Assembly: GCA_002420305.1 (NCBI GenBank)
Contig: DIHT01000138.1
Location: forward strand, 941 to 11,215
Origin: Akkermansiaceae bacterium UBA5689
Lineage (GTDB): Bacteria > Verrucomicrobiota > Verrucomicrobiia > Verrucomicrobiales > Akkermansiaceae
Direction: 5' to 3'
Length of the DNA: 10,275 bases
Shown here: positions 1-7,876 of the stretch, in pieces
How the letters are laid out: each line of letters opens with the position of its first letter
Position numbering within the stretch: the stretch's first letter is position 1
Position numbers and translations under genes: made by a program
The notes under the pieces: generated by a model
The model's input: the letters and a program-made list of their open reading frames with translations, nothing else
The model's database searches: none
What the model was told of the DNA's origin: nothing

Positions 1-1901
1 CTATCGATTACAAAGACCCGGCAGGGCTTCCGGAACCACCGAGCCCCGCCGACAAGACAATCGTCTGGATCGAGGACGGCCTACCCCCCAAGGCCGTCGC
101 AGCTGGTAATACTCCCTGGAAATTCGTTGCCCATCCGGAGCCCGTTTTTGCCGGTGAACGTGCACATGTTCGAGAAGCCAAGGGCTTGAGCCAGCACTAC
201 TTCACCGGTGCCACCCCTCCCCTCGTTATTGAGCGGGGAATGACCCTTTTCACTCATGTCTACCTCGACCCCGAAACCCCCCCCGGACAGATCATGCTGC
301 AATTTAATGATGGCTCGTGGGAGCATCGAGCCTACTGGGGAAAAGACCTCATCGATTGGGGCACGCAAAACACCGCCAGCCGCCAGCGCATGGGCGAGCT
401 CCCCGAAGTGGGCAAGTGGGTCCGTCTAGAAGTCGATATCGCAAGGATTGGTCTCAAACCGGGATCCAAGCTTAATGGTTGGGCGTTCACCCAATTCGAT
501 GGAAAAGTCTACTGGGATCAATCCGGTGGCCGGGTCGACACCAACCCTGCCTCTGACCCCTCTTTTTCGTGGAATGCGTGGAAATCGCAGAACGAAAAGG
601 AGAGAAATAACACCCTTCCCGGAGAGCTCCAGAAAACCGTAAAAGGCAAGGATCCTGCCCAATGGCCGGAATCCGAAACCCAGCGTATTTTTCATCATTG
701 GCTCGGCCATATCTATGCTGGAGAAATTGCCGGGCTGAAACCGCTGCAGGAGGAAAGGACCAAGGTGCTTCAAGAGAAAGAAGCTCTTAAGAAGCAGACT
801 GCAGTGACTTTTGTAATGGCTGATCTCCCGAAGCAGCGAGATAGCTTCGTCATGAAACGCGGTGAATATGACAACCCCGGCGAAAAGGTCACCCGCAGCG
901 TCCCCGCCTTCCTTCCCCCGCTTCCAGAAAAACCAGAGGGCCGCGACTACAATCGCCTCGACCTCGCCGACTGGCTGGTAAACGGCAGACATCCGCTGAC
1001 GGCGCGCGTCGCAGTCAACCGTTTCTGGCAACAGTTCTTTGGTATCGGCCTGGTCAAAACCAGTGCTGATTTTGGAACTCAGGGAGAGTTCCCCAGTCAT
1101 CCCGAATTATTGGACTGGCTCGCGATCCAATTCGTCGAAGACGGTTGGAATATCCAACAGCTCATAAAACGTATCATGACAAGCCACGCCTACCGCCAGA
1201 GCTCTGTTACCTCAGCTGCACTACAGGAACAGGACCCCGAAAATCGCCTTCTGGCAAGGGGCCCCCGCCATCGTCTGGACGCCGAGGTCATTCGTGATCA
1301 GGCCCTGAACCTCAGCGGCCTCATGGTTTCAAGAATCGGAGGGCGTGGCGTGCGCCCCTACCAACCACCCAACATCTGGGAGCCGGTGGGCTTCGCCTCC
1401 AGCAATACCCGAAACTACAAACAGGGAAAAGGCGATGATTTGTATCGGAGGAGCCTTTATACTTTTCTCAAGCGCACTGCTCCCCCTCCATTCATGGCAA
1501 CGTTTGACGGCCCCAACAGGGAGCAAAGCTGTGCGATACGAGGGCGGAGCAACACCCCCATGCAGGCTTTGCATCTGATGAATGATGTCCAACACGTCGA
1601 AGCGGCACGGGCACTGGCCCAGCGTATTCTCAAGGAGGGAGGCGCCAATCCCGGGGACCGCGCCCAATGGGCTTGGCGACTCGTAACAGCCCGCTACCCC
1701 TCTGCGGAAGAGTCTCAGATCCTACTCAACGCTCTACAGGCACACCGAGAGCGTTATTTGGACGACGTGGAAGCCGCTACCGAACTCATTAATTTTGGGG
1801 ACAGCCCGCCAGACCCAGATATCGTAGCCAGCGAATTGGCGGCATGGACCCTGATCGCAAACCTGCTCCTCAATCTCGATGAGGTAGTCAACAAAAACTA
1901 A
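1..1901 (+). CDS. DUF1553 (PSD1) planctomycete cytochrome-type protein with LamG-like insert, 5'-truncated by window edge
   Basis: The reading frame is open from base 3 to a TAA at 1899-1901, giving 632 codons with no start; an internal TTG at 186 is not a credible start because coding similarity continues upstream of it. About nt 60-545 looks like a LamG/concanavalin-type beta-sandwich insert (FDGKVYWDQSG near its end). Nt 660-800 is a charged helical, coiled-coil-like linker. It is followed by the conserved RGEYDNPGEKV block (nt 858 on), which in long-form family members precedes the DUF1553 domain. DUF1553 (Pfam PSD1) runs from YNRLDLADWL (nt 948) to the end, with VNRFW, HPELLDWLA, YRQSS, NRLLARGPRHRLDAE and RSNTPMQAL. 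By family knowledge the missing N-terminus should carry a signal peptide, PSCyt1 haem domain and DUF1549; this is inferred, not seen. It is paralogous to the protein at 7877-10234. The substrate and reaction are unknown. Its stop is 7 bases before the next gene, so the two are probably co-transcribed. Confidence 0.93.
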   Translation, partial: IDYKDPAGLPEPPSPADKTIVWIEDGLPPKAVAAGNTPWKFVAHPEPVFAGERAHVREAKGLSQHYFTGATPPLVIERGMTLFTHVYLDPETPPGQIMLQFNDGSWEHRAYWGKDLIDWGTQNTASRQRMGELPEVGKWVRLEVDIARIGLKPGSKLNGWAFTQFDGKVYWDQSGGRVDTNPASDPSFSWNAWKSQNEKERNNTLPGELQKTVKGKDPAQWPESETQRIFHHWLGHIYAGEIAGLKPLQEERTKVLQEKEALKKQTAVTFVMADLPKQRDSFVMKRGEYDNPGEKVTRSVPAFLPPLPEKPEGRDYNRLDLADWLVNGRHPLTARVAVNRFWQQFFGIGLVKTSADFGTQGEFPSHPELLDWLAIQFVEDGWNIQQLIKRIMTSHAYRQSSVTSAALQEQDPENRLLARGPRHRLDAEVIRDQALNLSGLMVSRIGGRGVRPYQPPNIWEPVGFASSNTRNYKQGKGDDLYRRSLYTFLKRTAPPPFMATFDGPNREQSCAIRGRSNTPMQALHLMNDVQHVEAARALAQRILKEGGANPGDRAQWAWRLVTARYPSAEESQILLNALQAHRERYLDDVEAATELINFGDSPPDPDIVASELAAWTLIANLLLNLDEVVNKN

Positions 1902-1908
1902 GCTCTTC

Positions 1909-3372
1909 ATGGATCCTGCTCTCGAATACCACTTGCGCCAGTCGCGCCGCCAGTTCTTCCAAGGCGCTGGACTTAAAGTTGGGGGTATCGCCCTTGCCCA
2001 GCTCCTTTCACAGAAAGCCCTCGCTCAAGACCTCCCTGCGCAGACCGATATTCATCCTGCACTTCCCGGTCTTCCCAACTTTCCTCCTAAGGCCAAGAAT
2101 CTCATTTACCTGCATATGAACGGTGCCCCCGCGCAGCAGGATCTTTTCGATCATAAACCACAGATGGAGCAATTCTTCGACAAGGAGCTCCCTGATTCTG
2201 TCCGTAACGGTCAGCGAATCACGACCATGACCAGCGGGCAAAAACGCTTTCCGGTAGCCCCAAGTAGATTTGGATTTGAACGCTGTGGCCAATCAGGAAT
2301 CCTCATGAGCGAACTCGTTCCCCACATGAAGGGAATTGCGGATGAGATCACCATGATCAAATCGGTTCATACCGAGGCAATCAATCATGACCCTGCCTGC
2401 ACCTTCGTCATGACGGGCAGTGAAGTCCCCGGCAGACCAAGTCTCGGTTCGTGGCTCAGCTATGGCCTCGGCAGCGAGAGTCAGAATCTACCCGCATTCG
2501 TTGTCTTTACACCAACGGTAAAGAACCCAAGTCAGGCACTATTCAGCCGCATGTGGACCAGTGGCTTTCTGCCTTCAAAATATGACGGCGTCAAACTGAG
2601 GAGCGCAGGAGATCCTGTTCTTTACGTAAAGAACCCCCCTGGGGTGTCTCCCGGCGACCGGAGAGCCATGCTCGACGCCTTGGGACAACTCAACGAAAAG
2701 TCCTTCGAACGCTTCGGAGACCCAGAGACTCAGACGAGAATCGCCCAGTATGAGATGGCGTTCCGAATGCAAAGCAGCGTGCCGGAGCTGACTGACTTGA
2801 AGGGAGAGAGTAAGGCGACCCTTGAGATGTATGGACCCAATTCTCAAAAACCCGGCTCCTTTGCCCACTCTGCGCTCCTCACCCGCCGGCTCATTGAACG
2901 AGGGGTTCGAGTCGTTCAGGTCCTTCACCGAGGCTGGGATCAGCACGGCAACCTGCCCAAGGAAATCAAGAATCAGTGCCTTGATGTAGATCAGCCAACT
3001 GCAGCCTTGATCAAGGACTTGAAGGAACGGGGAATGCTTGAGGACACACTTGTTGTCTTCGGTGGCGAATTCGGGCGTACTGCCTACTGTCAGGGAAAAC
3101 TGACCCGGGAGAGCTACGGTCGGGACCATCACCCGCGCAACTTCTGCATGTGGATGGCCGGGGGAGGGATCAAGGCCGGAATGACCTACGGCGAAACCGA
3201 TGATTTCAGTTATAATATCACAGAAAATCCTGTGCATCTCAACGAGCTCAATGCCACCATTCTCCACTGTATGGGTATCGATCACAGCCGCTTCACCGTC
3301 CGGCATCAGGGTCTTGACCAGCGCCTTACGGGCGTTGAACAGGTTCAGCCTGTCAGACCCATCCTAGGATGA
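1909..3372 (+). CDS. DUF1501 protein (alkaline phosphatase/sulfatase-like fold), Tat signal, long form
   Basis: This 487-residue protein starts at ATG 1909. The N-terminus has a twin-arginine motif, SRRQFF (residues 12-17), a hydrophobic stretch (about 19-33) and an ALA-Q site near 38-41, so Tat export of a folded protein is likely. DUF1501 covers about residues 60-475. Motifs resembling superfamily metal-site positions are QQDLFDHKP (77-84), WDQHGN (343-348), GGEFGRT (385-391) and GRDHHPRN (404-411). It ends with the GLDQRLTGV block (468-476), typical of the long DUF1501 subgroup paired with long-form DUF1553 proteins. The assignment of actual ligands is inferred from position only. It follows the upstream DUF1553 gene by 7 bases and has no recognisable Shine-Dalgarno, which suggests translation by coupling or leaderless-like initiation. 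The enzymatic activity of DUF1501 proteins is not established, so sulfatase or phosphatase activity is only a fold-level analogy. Confidence 0.93.
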   Translation: MDPALEYHLRQSRRQFFQGAGLKVGGIALAQLLSQKALAQDLPAQTDIHPALPGLPNFPPKAKNLIYLHMNGAPAQQDLFDHKPQMEQFFDKELPDSVRNGQRITTMTSGQKRFPVAPSRFGFERCGQSGILMSELVPHMKGIADEITMIKSVHTEAINHDPACTFVMTGSEVPGRPSLGSWLSYGLGSESQNLPAFVVFTPTVKNPSQALFSRMWTSGFLPSKYDGVKLRSAGDPVLYVKNPPGVSPGDRRAMLDALGQLNEKSFERFGDPETQTRIAQYEMAFRMQSSVPELTDLKGESKATLEMYGPNSQKPGSFAHSALLTRRLIERGVRVVQVLHRGWDQHGNLPKEIKNQCLDVDQPTAALIKDLKERGMLEDTLVVFGGEFGRTAYCQGKLTRESYGRDHHPRNFCMWMAGGGIKAGMTYGETDDFSYNITENPVHLNELNATILHCMGIDHSRFTVRHQGLDQRLTGVEQVQPVRPILG

Positions 3373-3378
3373 GTGGGT

Positions 3379-3396
3379 GGCTCCCGGAGGGGGGCC
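3379..3396 (+). other. GC-rich stem-loop in the gap between modules A and B
   Basis: Bases 3379-3385 (GGCTCCC) can pair with 3390-3396 (GGGGGCC) to make a 7-bp stem with one G-U wobble and a GGAG tetraloop. It begins 7 bases after the stop of the upstream DUF1501 gene. No T-run follows, so it is not a standard intrinsic terminator. It could stabilise or mark a processing point in the transcript, or be chance in a G-rich gap. The rest of the 59-base gap shows nothing clear. Confidence 0.3.
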
Positions 3397-3431
3397 CATT
3401 GCCCGCATAAAGACGCGATTGCGCCGTCCGT

Positions 3432-5435
3432 ATGGTCCGCTACGGTCTCCAGAGATTGAAACTCCACTCCATCAACTACCTGATCCTCGCCCTCCTGCCG
3501 TTGGTTGGCAAGGCCGGGCAGTTCGATGAACTTGCCCCGCTTCTGAAAGAGCATTGCATCAAGTGCCACGGAGGGGCTAAGAAAAAGGGTGGCCTCGATC
3601 TTCGTTCGCTCAAGGGCCTTCTCGAAGGAGGAGAAGGCGGCCCGGTCTTCGTGCCCGGCGAGCCGGAAAAGAGCCGGCTGATCTCTCAACTCCATCCCGG
3701 GGCTGATCCTCATATGCCCCCGAAAGGACAGCTCAGTCAGGCGGAAATCAGCCGCATGCAAGAATGGGTCACTCACTTTCGCTCTCAGGAGAACACCAGC
3801 GACGACCCCACTCTGGAGGATCTGGCACAAATACTGCCCCCGGACCTGTCTCCTGACCAAGCAATTGATTTTCTCCTCCGGAAACGGTGGGACGAAAAAG
3901 ACCTTTCCCCCTCCCCCTCCATTGATGACGGGGCGTTCCTGCGCAGGATCACCCTTGACCTGCTGGGACGGATTCCCACTCGAGAAGAGCGCGCTCGTTT
4001 CCTCGCGGATACACGCCCTGACCGGCGACAGGCCTTGGTTGATGATTTGCTTGATAGTAATGCCCACGCACGCCACTTCGCAGAAATCTTTAACGCTGTG
4101 CTTCTCGGTCGATCAGGATCTGGAGGAGCAAAACGGACCGACCGGGAAAAACACTTCCTGCCCTACTTGCGCTGGGTCTTCCAGACCAACCGTCCCTGGA
4201 ACAAGGTAGGCTATGATTTTATTGTGGCTCGCCCGGAAAGCCCCGAGGAGCAAGGCGCATCATGGTTTCTTTACGAGCAAGGCAATGATGCAGGAAAAAT
4301 GGCAACCACCACTGCGTCTGCCCTGTTTGGAACGCAGCTTCAATGCGCCCAATGTCATGACCATCCGGTGGCTCCGGAAATTGAGCAGAAGCATTACTGG
4401 GGGCTGGTCGCCTTTTTCGATCGCACTCGCAACGTCAACACCAGTGACGGCCCGGGACTCGGGGAACGCGCTGCGGGTGGCTATAACAAGTTCGCCAACC
4501 TTGAGGGGGAGAGTAGTGAAAGCGAACTGGTGTTCCTAACCGGTCAAACGGTCGTGGAGCCGGAAGGCCGCCAAGACAAGGACGATCTGAAAAACTACAT
4601 CGTAAGCCCTCCCGGAGACTGGATTAATCCTCCAAAACCCAAGAAAAAGGGAGACAAACCGGTGATTACAACGAAGGTGGAAAAGGCCCCACTCCCAAAA
4701 TTCTCCCGCCGGAGGGAACTCGCACGCCTTGCCTTGGACAATAACCCCGCCTTCTCCAGAGCCATCGTCAACCGCCTCTGGGCTCTCCTGATAGGACGCG
4801 GAATTGTTCATCCGGCAGACAAGATGAACTCGGCTCACCCCCCGAGCCATCCCTTATTGCTCAACTGGCTGGCCAAGGACTTCGCTGAAAATGGATTTAA
4901 TCTCCGTAGGACATGCCGGGCCATTCTAAACAGCAAAGCATACTCTCTCTCGACGAACCACCCGGCGGAAATCCCTCCCGCCCAAGAAAGTTTTGCGCGG
5001 GGAATCGATAAGCCGCTTCCCGCTGAACATCTCTACCGGTCGATTCTGGTGGCCCTTGGGAGCGAGGCTCGGGAGGACGGAACAGTCGCTCAGGAGAATA
5101 CCTACCGGAACGAATTTGTGAAAACCTACCCTGACATCTTCGCCGAGACTTTCTCTCCCTCTGTGCAGCAGGCCATGTTTGCCGCAAACGGAAAAGTCGT
5201 TGAAAAGATCCTCAGCTCGACAGAACTTCCACTCGCAGCCCGCCTCAACGAACGCGGAGACAACGACGTTATCACCGAGGAGCTCTTCCTCGCAACCCTC
5301 GGAAGACTTCCCGACGAGGAGGAACGCACGCACACTGTCTCCTATCTCACACAAAGGGCAGACCGCCAACCTTCCGCGATCCGGCAAATCCTCTGGGCTC
5401 TCTTCAACAGCGCAGAATTCCGCATGAATCACTAA
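3432..5435 (+). CDS. PSCyt1-DUF1549-DUF1553 di-haem cytochrome-type protein, short form
   Basis: This 667-residue protein starts at ATG 3432; an in-frame TAA at 3408-3410 with no other ATG between supports this start. Residues 8-30 form a Sec-type signal peptide, probably cut after GKA (26-28). The PSCyt1 domain (about 30-115) has a haem-attachment motif CIKCH (42-46) and a later MPPK (95-98) whose Met is the likely distal ligand. DUF1549 (about 140-330) contains FLRRITLDLLGRIPT (169-183) and a second CxxCH, CAQCHDHP (305-312). A Lys/Pro-rich linker (399-410) precedes DUF1553 (about 425-665), with VNRLWALLIGRG, SHPLLLNWLA and ILNSKAYS. The C-terminal half lacks the NRLLAR-type block of the long form, so it belongs to a different subfamily from the flanking paralogs. 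It is probably a periplasmic electron-carrying partner of the DUF1501 protein just downstream, which overlaps it by 1 base. There is no good Shine-Dalgarno. The substrate is unknown. Confidence 0.95.
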   Translation: MVRYGLQRLKLHSINYLILALLPLVGKAGQFDELAPLLKEHCIKCHGGAKKKGGLDLRSLKGLLEGGEGGPVFVPGEPEKSRLISQLHPGADPHMPPKGQLSQAEISRMQEWVTHFRSQENTSDDPTLEDLAQILPPDLSPDQAIDFLLRKRWDEKDLSPSPSIDDGAFLRRITLDLLGRIPTREERARFLADTRPDRRQALVDDLLDSNAHARHFAEIFNAVLLGRSGSGGAKRTDREKHFLPYLRWVFQTNRPWNKVGYDFIVARPESPEEQGASWFLYEQGNDAGKMATTTASALFGTQLQCAQCHDHPVAPEIEQKHYWGLVAFFDRTRNVNTSDGPGLGERAAGGYNKFANLEGESSESELVFLTGQTVVEPEGRQDKDDLKNYIVSPPGDWINPPKPKKKGDKPVITTKVEKAPLPKFSRRRELARLALDNNPAFSRAIVNRLWALLIGRGIVHPADKMNSAHPPSHPLLLNWLAKDFAENGFNLRRTCRAILNSKAYSLSTNHPAEIPPAQESFARGIDKPLPAEHLYRSILVALGSEAREDGTVAQENTYRNEFVKTYPDIFAETFSPSVQQAMFAANGKVVEKILSSTELPLAARLNERGDNDVITEELFLATLGRLPDEEERTHTVSYLTQRADRQPSAIRQILWALFNSAEFRMNH

Positions 5436-6751
5436 TGAACGGGGCCCAACAGAATTGTGGTAATCCAGAGCATGGCCTTCACCGAAGGCGTTTTCTCGAG
5501 GGAATGACGGCAGGCGCCATTTCCTCGCTCAGCTGGGCGGGCCTGTTTTCCAATCCTGCTTTTGCAGAGGCTGCAAAAAAAACACAAAAACGGTGCATCC
5601 TCCTCTGGCTGTGCGGCGGCCCCAGTCAGTTTGAAACCTGGGACCCCAAACCGGGCACGACCACCAGCGGCCCTTTCGGATCCATCCCGACTTCCATCCC
5701 CGGAATTCACTTCAGCGAACTCATGCCCAAGTGTGCGTCCATTGCCCACAAGACCGCAGTCATTCGCTCCATGAAAACAAGCGCCCGCGAACATACGCAG
5801 GCCATTAATCTTCTTCAGAGGGGCCACTCGCCCAGGCCTCCATTTACCCGTCCAACTCTTGGCTCCGTGCTCTCCCAGCAGTTGGGACAACTGGATAGCC
5901 CGATTCCAAACTTCATTCTCCTCGACCCTTGTCCGGAAGGAAATGAGTTCAAGGGGTTCAAGGCAGGAAACTGGGCGGGATGGCTTGGCGCAGAGTATTC
6001 TCCTGTGCGAACTGGCGGAGAGTTTGGCATTCCGGACGTCGACAAACTTGATTCCATCACAACTGATGATCACGAGGCTCGCGAACAACTAAGAAGGTTC
6101 TTAAGCAAGAAGTTCGAGAACGATACAAAGAGTAACGCCGCCTCCTCGCACAACGCTGTCTACGAGCGAGTCAAGGGCCTCATGAGCTGCGCCCACCTGT
6201 TTGATCTGGATCGCCTTCCACAGAAAGACCGGGAGCGCTACGGGCCCGGCGCCTTCGGTCAGCACACTCTCCTCGCTCGGAACCTCGTCGAAGAAGGCGC
6301 CCCCTTTGTCATGGTCGCCAATGGAATGCCATGGGACTGCCATGTCTTCAACCACGAGATTTACCAGATGGTCGTTCCAGACCTGGACAATATTATCTAC
6401 CAGCTTCACCAAGACCTCGAGGACCGGGGCATGCTGGATGACACCCTGGTGATCGCAATGGGTGAGTTCGGGCGCACCCCTTGGCTCAACGCCGCGCGCG
6501 GCAGAGATCACTATCCCAACGCCTGGAGCCTGTCCATGTTTGGAAGCGGAATCGCAGAAGGAGCAGTGGTGGGGGCAACGGACAAGCTGGGATTTGACGT
6601 TGCTGGCGAGGCCTTCAACGAGCAGAACCTCTTCGCAACAATCTTTTCCGCACTTGGGATCGACCCTCACGGGGAGTTCCAAATACCCACCCTTCCAAAC
6701 TTTCACTACGTGGAGGATCAATCAGAGCCAATCAGGGAGGTGCTTGCATGA
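5435..6751 (+). CDS. DUF1501 protein (alkaline phosphatase/sulfatase-like fold), Tat signal, short form
   Basis: This 438-residue protein starts at ATG 5435, which shares its A with the TAA stop of the upstream gene, a sign of translational coupling. The Tat signal is HRRRFLEG (16-23), then a hydrophobic segment (about 24-39) and a likely cleavage after AFA (42-44). DUF1501 covers about residues 50-425: GGPSQFETWDPKP (61-73), WDCHVFN (300-306), MGEFGRTPW (342-350) and GRDHYPNAWS (356-365). These are the same four motif blocks as in the protein at 1909-3372, but the protein is about 50 residues shorter and lacks the C-terminal LDQRLTGV block, so it is a distinct subgroup and not a recent duplicate. 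It is expected in the periplasm, acting with the cytochrome encoded just upstream. Enzymatic activity is unproven for this family. Its end overlaps the WD40 gene in an ATGA arrangement. Confidence 0.94.
   Translation: MNGAQQNCGNPEHGLHRRRFLEGMTAGAISSLSWAGLFSNPAFAEAAKKTQKRCILLWLCGGPSQFETWDPKPGTTTSGPFGSIPTSIPGIHFSELMPKCASIAHKTAVIRSMKTSAREHTQAINLLQRGHSPRPPFTRPTLGSVLSQQLGQLDSPIPNFILLDPCPEGNEFKGFKAGNWAGWLGAEYSPVRTGGEFGIPDVDKLDSITTDDHEAREQLRRFLSKKFENDTKSNAASSHNAVYERVKGLMSCAHLFDLDRLPQKDRERYGPGAFGQHTLLARNLVEEGAPFVMVANGMPWDCHVFNHEIYQMVVPDLDNIIYQLHQDLEDRGMLDDTLVIAMGEFGRTPWLNAARGRDHYPNAWSLSMFGSGIAEGAVVGATDKLGFDVAGEAFNEQNLFATIFSALGIDPHGEFQIPTLPNFHYVEDQSEPIREVLA
6734..6741 (+). promoter_or_regulatory. Strong Shine-Dalgarno for the WD40 gene, inside the upstream coding region
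   Basis: The bases AGGGAGGT lie 6 bases before ATG 6748 and match the anti-Shine-Dalgarno end of 16S rRNA well. This decides the start of the WD40 gene. It is the only well-spaced, strong ribosome binding site among the genes whose starts are in the window. Confidence 0.75.
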
Positions 6752-7821
6752 AAGTCGAAATCGCCAAAAGCACTTCTTTCAAGCTGCCCACACACTGCCT
6801 TTCACTGGCACGGGGTGAAGACAACCGCTTCTATGCGGCGTGCTTCGACGGAGGTATCTATTCTCTACCACAGATTCGGTGGAGCAGACCGGTGAAGCTC
6901 GCTGAGCATCAGAATTACGCCTCTGGGGTAAACTGGTCCTCGGCAAACCGGGAGCTGGTTTCTGCAGGTTACGATGGCCGTTTACTCTGGACTAATCCAG
7001 AAACGAAGAAGACGACTCGCGAGGTGAAGGCCCATGACTTCTGGTCCTGGCAGAGCACAATTTCCCAGGACGGAAGGTTCATCGCCTCCACTACTGGTCA
7101 ATATCTCTGCGGTGGTTATAAATACGAACCTGCTTCGGAAAAGGAGCCATCGGTCCGGGTCTACGACGTGCTTACCGGCAAAGAAGCTCACCACTTCGCT
7201 CACATCCCTCCTGTGGAATCCGTGGCATTCAGCAATGACGGAAGGTTTCTCGCGGCAGGCAATCTCATGGGAGAAGTCCGCATCTGGAGCCTTGAGACTG
7301 CAAAGGAAGTTGCCCGGATAGAGACAGGGAATTTCACCGGCTGGGGCATCATCAAGGGCCACTATTTTACCGGTGGCATTTTTTCACTCGCGTTTTCACC
7401 GGACGATTCCGAAGTCCTGCTCGCGGGAATGGGTAGCACCCGCGATCCCGCTGCCGGAAACGGCAAGCAATTATGGGAGCGTTGGCAATGGCAAGGCGAT
7501 GCCCCTGAGCGAGTCGCAAGTGCCAACGACAGCGAGATCGGGCAGGGCCTTATGGAAACTGTCGCGATTCACCCCGGAGGAAAAATCTTTGCGATGGCCG
7601 GAAGGTTATTCAAGGGGCAATGGAACACGGCAATTTTCGACCTTTCCACCGGCTCACTCCTCGCAGCCACTGACACGAAGATGCGAGTAAGCAAGGCCGT
7701 CTGGAATGAAGACGGGACCCGGCTTTATCTCGGTGGAAGCTCGGGACAGCCCAAGGAAATGAAGGACATCGAAAAGTCTGATTGGGGTAAGGTTAAGGTC
7801 CTGAAGGTAGCCGTCAGCTGA
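6748..7821 (+). CDS. WD40 repeat beta-propeller protein, no export signal
   Basis: This 357-residue protein has a run of WD40-type blades. Recognisable repeat ends are DGRLLWTNPETKK (76-88), SVRVYDVLTGKEA (135-147), GEVRIWSLETAKE (175-187) and TAIFDLSTGS (294-303), each preceded by an SxDGRFIAS-like strand (107-114, 162-170, 215-226, 273-284). About six to seven blades fit the length. The first blade begins within about 15 residues of the start, leaving no room for a Sec or Tat signal, and no transmembrane segment is seen. WD40 propellers are protein-binding platforms; related proteins in these phyla are often fused to a PSCyt1 haem domain, but this one has none. Its ATG overlaps the TGA of the DUF1501 gene by 4 bases, so the two are translationally linked. 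A role as cytoplasmic binding partner, assembly or folding factor for the Tat-exported DUF1501 protein is an inference; export by piggyback on that partner is an alternative. Confidence 0.9.
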   Translation: MKVEIAKSTSFKLPTHCLSLARGEDNRFYAACFDGGIYSLPQIRWSRPVKLAEHQNYASGVNWSSANRELVSAGYDGRLLWTNPETKKTTREVKAHDFWSWQSTISQDGRFIASTTGQYLCGGYKYEPASEKEPSVRVYDVLTGKEAHHFAHIPPVESVAFSNDGRFLAAGNLMGEVRIWSLETAKEVARIETGNFTGWGIIKGHYFTGGIFSLAFSPDDSEVLLAGMGSTRDPAAGNGKQLWERWQWQGDAPERVASANDSEIGQGLMETVAIHPGGKIFAMAGRLFKGQWNTAIFDLSTGSLLAATDTKMRVSKAVWNEDGTRLYLGGSSGQPKEMKDIEKSDWGKVKVLKVAVS

Positions 7822-7876
7822 CTTCTTTCATCAGTCCTCCATTGCATCGCGCTGGTAGGAAGCTAACCTTGCAGGG

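Noticed and set aside
186..188. TTG at 186 as the start of the first gene
   Set aside because: The frame is open to the window edge and the residues before it read as part of the same LamG-like insert; the family also needs N-terminal domains upstream.
426..1100. Long open frames on the - strand (also at 2575-3306, 3345-4076, 5432-6088, 6101-6721, 7814-8407, 9545-10051)
   Set aside because: They lie opposite strongly recognisable + strand genes, show no known motifs, and are expected by chance opposite GC-rich coding sequence.
3397..3431. Possible promoter (TTGCCC and CATAAA elements) before 3432
   Set aside because: The two elements are almost adjacent, so the spacing is wrong for -35/-10 boxes, and matches this weak are common by chance.
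1909..6751. Calling the DUF1501 proteins sulfatases
   Set aside because: They share fold-level motifs only; the C/S-x-P-x-R formylglycine signature is not seen in either, so no specific enzyme name is justified.
7822..7876. Terminator, promoter or structured element in the 55-base gap
   Set aside because: Only 4-5 bp stems (one with a bulge, around 7854-7868) and no T-run; no paired promoter boxes of reasonable quality.
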